Positions 60,820-64,000 of a DNA stretch of 64,000 nt are shown here, in pieces. Source of the stretch: Bilabrum cf. latius (taxonomy: Eukaryota; Bigyra: Bicosoecida; Bigyra; Bicosoecida); assembly GCA_965178125.1 (NCBI GenBank), contig OZ237737.1, positions 1,426,001 through 1,490,000 of the forward strand. The letters run 5' to 3'. A program made the position numbers and the translations under genes. The notes below the pieces were generated by a model, which was not told the origin of the DNA, did not search any database, and was given only the letters and a program-made list of their open reading frames with translations. Every line of letters begins with the position of its first letter. Position 1 is the first letter of the stretch.

Positions 60820-63800
60820 ATGCCCCGGAGAACGGGAGGCAAGTCCAAAAAGAGCAGCGGTGAGTGCAGATACAGAACTTTCAAGATTCGTCGCGTGTAC
60901 GCGGGTCTGGCCGTCGCAGTATTGCCTCTGGTCGACGCAGTACATTCGGATCCAACTGAGCAATCCGATATTTGTTTGCCCCATCAAGCGACGCAGGCGT
61001 AAAGGAGCTGGTCGCTTCTGTAAAGAAGCATAAAAAGTTCCGTCAGCTTGCCAGTTACAGCGTGCAGTGCCTGCAGAAGGCAATCAGCCCCCCTACCGTG
61101 AGCATGGAATTGACCGGACCCAAGGGCTTGCGCTGCCACAGGAGAGCCATTCCTGAACATTGCGTCGTAGAATGGCCTCATGGGATATAATTTTTGCTGG
61201 CTGGGATTAAGGGTATCCAGATTGCTCGCGGCTAGCTCCATTTTGAGCATTCAGCCCGGTCTGCGAAGCGGTCGTCAACACCACGTGTTATTGTTTCCCC
61301 TGCCCTATCACGCCTTGAATTCTCTCGTAGAATGGATGGGAACAAGCCCGCAAGGAAGCGTACGAGGGAGGTGCTCTGGATGCCCTGACTGATGTGCTGA
61401 AGCGCCACAAGGGCGATGCGACGATCCTTGCGGCGGCCTCCGGCTGCCTCACGTCGATCGCGAGCGAGCCGCAGTACGCCGGTGATCTCGTCAAGTCCGG
61501 CGCGCTGTCATCCATGATTCAGAGCGTGGAGAAGAACCCGGAAGCCCCCGAGGGCGCCGACGTTGTGAACCTCCTCGAGACGGTGGCGGCGAACAACCCC
61601 GAGGCACTGCTTGGCTTCAACGTGACCGATTCCGTGGTCGGCCTCATGAAGGCGGCCTCGGACAACCCACAGGTGGTGGGCGCCTGCGTGCGAACCCTGG
61701 AGCGGATCAACAAGGTGTCGGGCGGACCCAAGGCGCTGATAGACTCCGGGATCGTGCCGGAGCTGATGGAGCGCATCACCAAGCCGGTCGGTGCAGCGGC
61801 CGGGGAGGAGGCTGCCTTCCAGCAGGAGCTGCTGGAGGCCTCCTTCCGACTGCTGGAGAGGATGGCCCGCGTGCCCGATCATGCTGAGTACATCCGCAAC
61901 GAATGCGATGGCATGCAGTCGCTGTCCTCTGCTCTGGAAGTGCACGCCAAGAACGACAAGGTGTGCAGGACGGGGGGGCGGCTTCTCACCAAGCTGGCCT
62001 CGGGCAACGTGAGCGACCTCATCTCGCGGATGCAGACGACTGAGAAGCCAAAGGAGAGGGAGTTCCTGGCTGGCCTGCTGTCCAACCTGGCCCTCGAGGA
62101 CGAGTCAGCCCAGAAGATCGTGTCCGGCGGCGGCGTCAGCGCGCTGATGGGCTGCTTCGACAGCACCTCCAAGAAGACCGTCAAGGCGGCGTCCAAGGCC
62201 ATCGGCCGCATCGCCGATGACCCCGCGAACATCGATGAGCTGGTGGACAGCGGAGCCGTGGGAGTGCTGGTGAAGACCATGGAGGAGAACAAGGGCGACG
62301 CCGAGGTCTCCGCCTCCGTGGTGCCTACCCTCCTGCGCTTCGCCACCTCCCTGTCCAACGTGGCCAAGATTACGGAGCAGAGGGGCGTCAAGGCCATCCT
62401 GCAGCAGATGGCAGAGCACCCCTAGGATGCCCAGCTGGCAGAGCAGGGCCTCGCTTTCATCGAGAACCTTCCCACCATCGGCTTCAGCACGTCCCTGCTC
62501 GTGGGCGAGGGCGCTGTGCCGGCCACGGTGGCCTGCCTGAAGGCGCACCCCGACAGCCCCACCATCCAGCTGAACGGCGCCCGGTGCCTCGTGTACATGG
62601 CCGACTGCGAGGACCACGTGGACAAGATCATGGCAGAGGACGCGCTCGACCACATCCTGGCCGTGCTGGCCAGCATCACCGAGGGCAAGGGTCGCATCGG
62701 GGGGGGCGCTGGGGCCGCCTCGGGTGCGGGTGCCAGCGGGGCGAGCAAGGGCAGCAAGCGCCGCGGCAAGTCGGCAGCCGCTGCCAGCGCGAAGAAGAAG
62801 GAGAAGAAGCAGCGCGAGCAGCTCGTCTCTACCTTCATGTACCTTCTGACGTCAGTGTCCATGTGCGACGACCACAAGACCTAGCTGCTGAACTCGGGCG
62901 GCGTGGACACTGTGCTGTCTGCCATCGCCCACTTCGCCCGGCACGAGTCCGTGCGCGAGGGCGCCCAGGAGCTCATGCAGGCGGTGGTGGGTGCAGAGGA
63001 GGTCGCAGAGACACTCGCGGCGCTGGGGAGCACCCTGGAGTCGCTGATGAAGAGCAAGAGCGCGAGCGACGCGAAGGCCGCGATCGAGCAGATCGGACGG
63101 TGCAACGCCTTTTCTATCCTGCCCAGCAACGCCGACATCATCGTGCGGTCCGGTGCCAACGCCCCCAAGGGCGAGGTGGCAGGCCTGGGCGTGATCGTGA
63201 AGGCCATGATGGATGTGTCAAAGGCCGGGCACACCATCCCCAAGTAGGAGAGCATCCTCGCCGCGTGCTCCAACTGCCTCTTCGGCATCTCGTCTTGCGT
63301 GGGTGACGACGAGGAGCTCCGGGACATGCTGGGGAACAGCGGGGCCCTCGAGGGCGTCATCAAGGCCATCAAGGCCAACCCCAGGCTCAAGAGCTCCGTG
63401 GCGGCGGGCGTCGAGTTCCTCGACAAGTACGCCACCGTGGGCAATGCCTCCAAGGTCATCCTAGAGACGGGCGGCGTGGAGTCTCTCGTGGCTGCCATGC
63501 GCGCCAACCCGACCGACCCCAAGGTGACTCTCGCGGCCGTGGACACCATGTGCCGGCTCGCCTCAACGGACGAGGGCGCTATCGCTGTGGCCAAGCACGG
63601 CGGCGCCAGGCAGGTCGTCGCCGCCGTGACCTAGAACACGAGCACTCCGGGATTCCGGGAGCCCATGGAGCGCATGCTCAGCCTGCTGCAGCGGGTGGCG
63701 GGCACCAACGAGGGCAGCGACCAGCTGGTTCGCGTCGGCGGCGTGGATGCCGTGATCGCGGCTGCGGATGCCGTGTCGGACTCGGCCCGCGTGGCCCAGT

Positions 63801-64000
63801 CATCGAGCCGCGTGCTCGGCAGGCTGCTCATGGATGAAGACGTGGAGATGGCCGTGGACGACCTGGACGAGATGATGAAGCTCGTGCGCAAGGGCAAGGT
63901 GCCTCCGGTGGACCAGCTGAAGCCCATGCTCAGCCGGATGGGGCACATGGCAAACGTGGGCGACTTTGGCGCCTTCATCAGCAGCAAGGGCGGGGTGGAG
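60820..64000 (+). CDS. Armadillo-repeat protein, 3'-partial
   Basis: Exons 60820-60859, 60997-61097 and 61331 to the right edge. TAG is sense at 62423, 62882, 63245 and 63632; no TAA or TGA follows. The short first exon encodes a basic MPRRTGGKSKKSS start. The rest is a solenoid of roughly 42-residue helical repeats: GALSSMIQSVEKNPEAPEGA, LVKTMEENKGDAEVSASVVP, GGVDTVLSAIAHFARHESVR, LEGVIKAIKANPRLKSSVAA and GGVESLVAAMRANPTDPKVT. The recurrent 'GG/SGA-(V/L)-xx-(L/I)-(L/V)' turn and 'N/HP' loop are typical of armadillo repeats. A low-complexity Gly/Ala/Ser/Lys insert is at about 62695-62815. Such proteins are scaffolds for protein binding. The partner is unknown and the C-terminus lies outside the window. 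Confidence 0.85.
60860..60996 (+). other. Armadillo gene intron 1, 137 nt, phase 1
   Basis: Donor GTGAGT at 60860, acceptor CGACGCAG ending at 60996. It joins KSKKSSG to GVKELVASVKKHKKF in frame. Confidence 0.75.
61098..61330 (+). other. Armadillo gene intron 2, 233 nt, phase 0
   Basis: Donor GTGAGC at 61098, acceptor CTCTCGTAG ending at 61330. It joins QCLQKAISPPT to NGWEQARKEAYEGGALDAL, completing an armadillo repeat. Reading through the donor would reach TAA at about 61190. Confidence 0.75.

Noticed and set aside
1-64000. Genes degraded to pseudogenes by stop codons
   Set aside because: Decay would bring TAA, TGA and frameshifts as well as TAG. Only TAG occurs inside the frames, and conserved motifs flank it intact in MCM9, Popeye, WW, GT34 and PH domains.
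1-64000. Ciliate-type code with both UAA and UAG as Gln
   Set aside because: TAA never occurs inside a gene, and it terminates the GNAT, beta-helix and 49728 genes at sensible ends.
1-64000. Bacterial or viral origin
   Set aside because: Spliceosomal introns, MCM9, Popeye, cadherin/TIG proteins and divergent single-gene promoters point to a eukaryotic nucleus.
1-64000. Suppressor tRNA-Gln(CUA) gene within the window
   Set aside because: I found no convincing tRNA by eye in the intergenic regions. It is expected elsewhere in the genome.

Overview
This window comes from the nuclear genome of a unicellular eukaryote (protist) of unresolved lineage. It has GT-AG introns, most about 95-160 nt (range 95-233), divergent promoters and eukaryotic families: MCM9, Popeye, GT34, WW, PH, armadillo, cadherin/TIG/TRP-like giant proteins. 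The DNA is GC-rich and gene-dense, with short intergenic gaps.

The central observation is a variant genetic code. Read with the standard code, almost every gene breaks into fragments. The breaks are always TAG, and the next fragment is always in the same frame. Reading TAG as a sense codon gives 13 continuous genes with about 126 in-frame TAGs and no internal TAA or TGA over roughly 19,000 codons. The 12 genes whose ends lie in the window stop at TGA (9) or TAA (3), never TAG. Alignment positions in MCM9 and a polytopic membrane domain indicate that UAG encodes glutamine (as in NCBI table 15), with UAA and UGA as terminators. All coordinates below assume this.

Layout. 2-6829 (+): a huge disordered Ser/Arg-rich protein, open at the left edge. 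6957-8401 (+): Gfo/Idh/MocA oxidoreductase with one intron. 8849-9841 (+): GNAT acetyltransferase. 9905-11611 (-): GT34 glycosyltransferase. 12036-14321 (+): Popeye-domain membrane protein. 15272-23484 (+): 2643-aa single-pass surface protein with a beta-helix, EGF-like module, PKD/REJ-like region, GCC2/GCC3-like module and TM segment, carrying a nearly perfect 1038-bp tandem duplication. 23488-24002: tyrosine-recombinase remnant. 24457-45528 (-): one 21-kb gene for a ~6990-aa adhesion-type receptor/channel-like protein. 46573-49521 (+): double-PH protein with an RGG tail. 49728-51092 (-): unknown. 51244-55497 (-): WW-domain protein. 55634-59678 (+): MCM9 helicase. 59835-60689 (-): coiled-coil protein. 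60820 to the right edge (+): armadillo-repeat protein.

The genes do not form a pathway. Two are giant cell-surface proteins of similar modular style, and the WW/MCM9 and coiled-coil/armadillo pairs are divergent with about 130 bp between start codons. No tRNA, rRNA or CRISPR was recognised. All calls come from reading the sequence and family knowledge; nothing was searched or aligned by computer.
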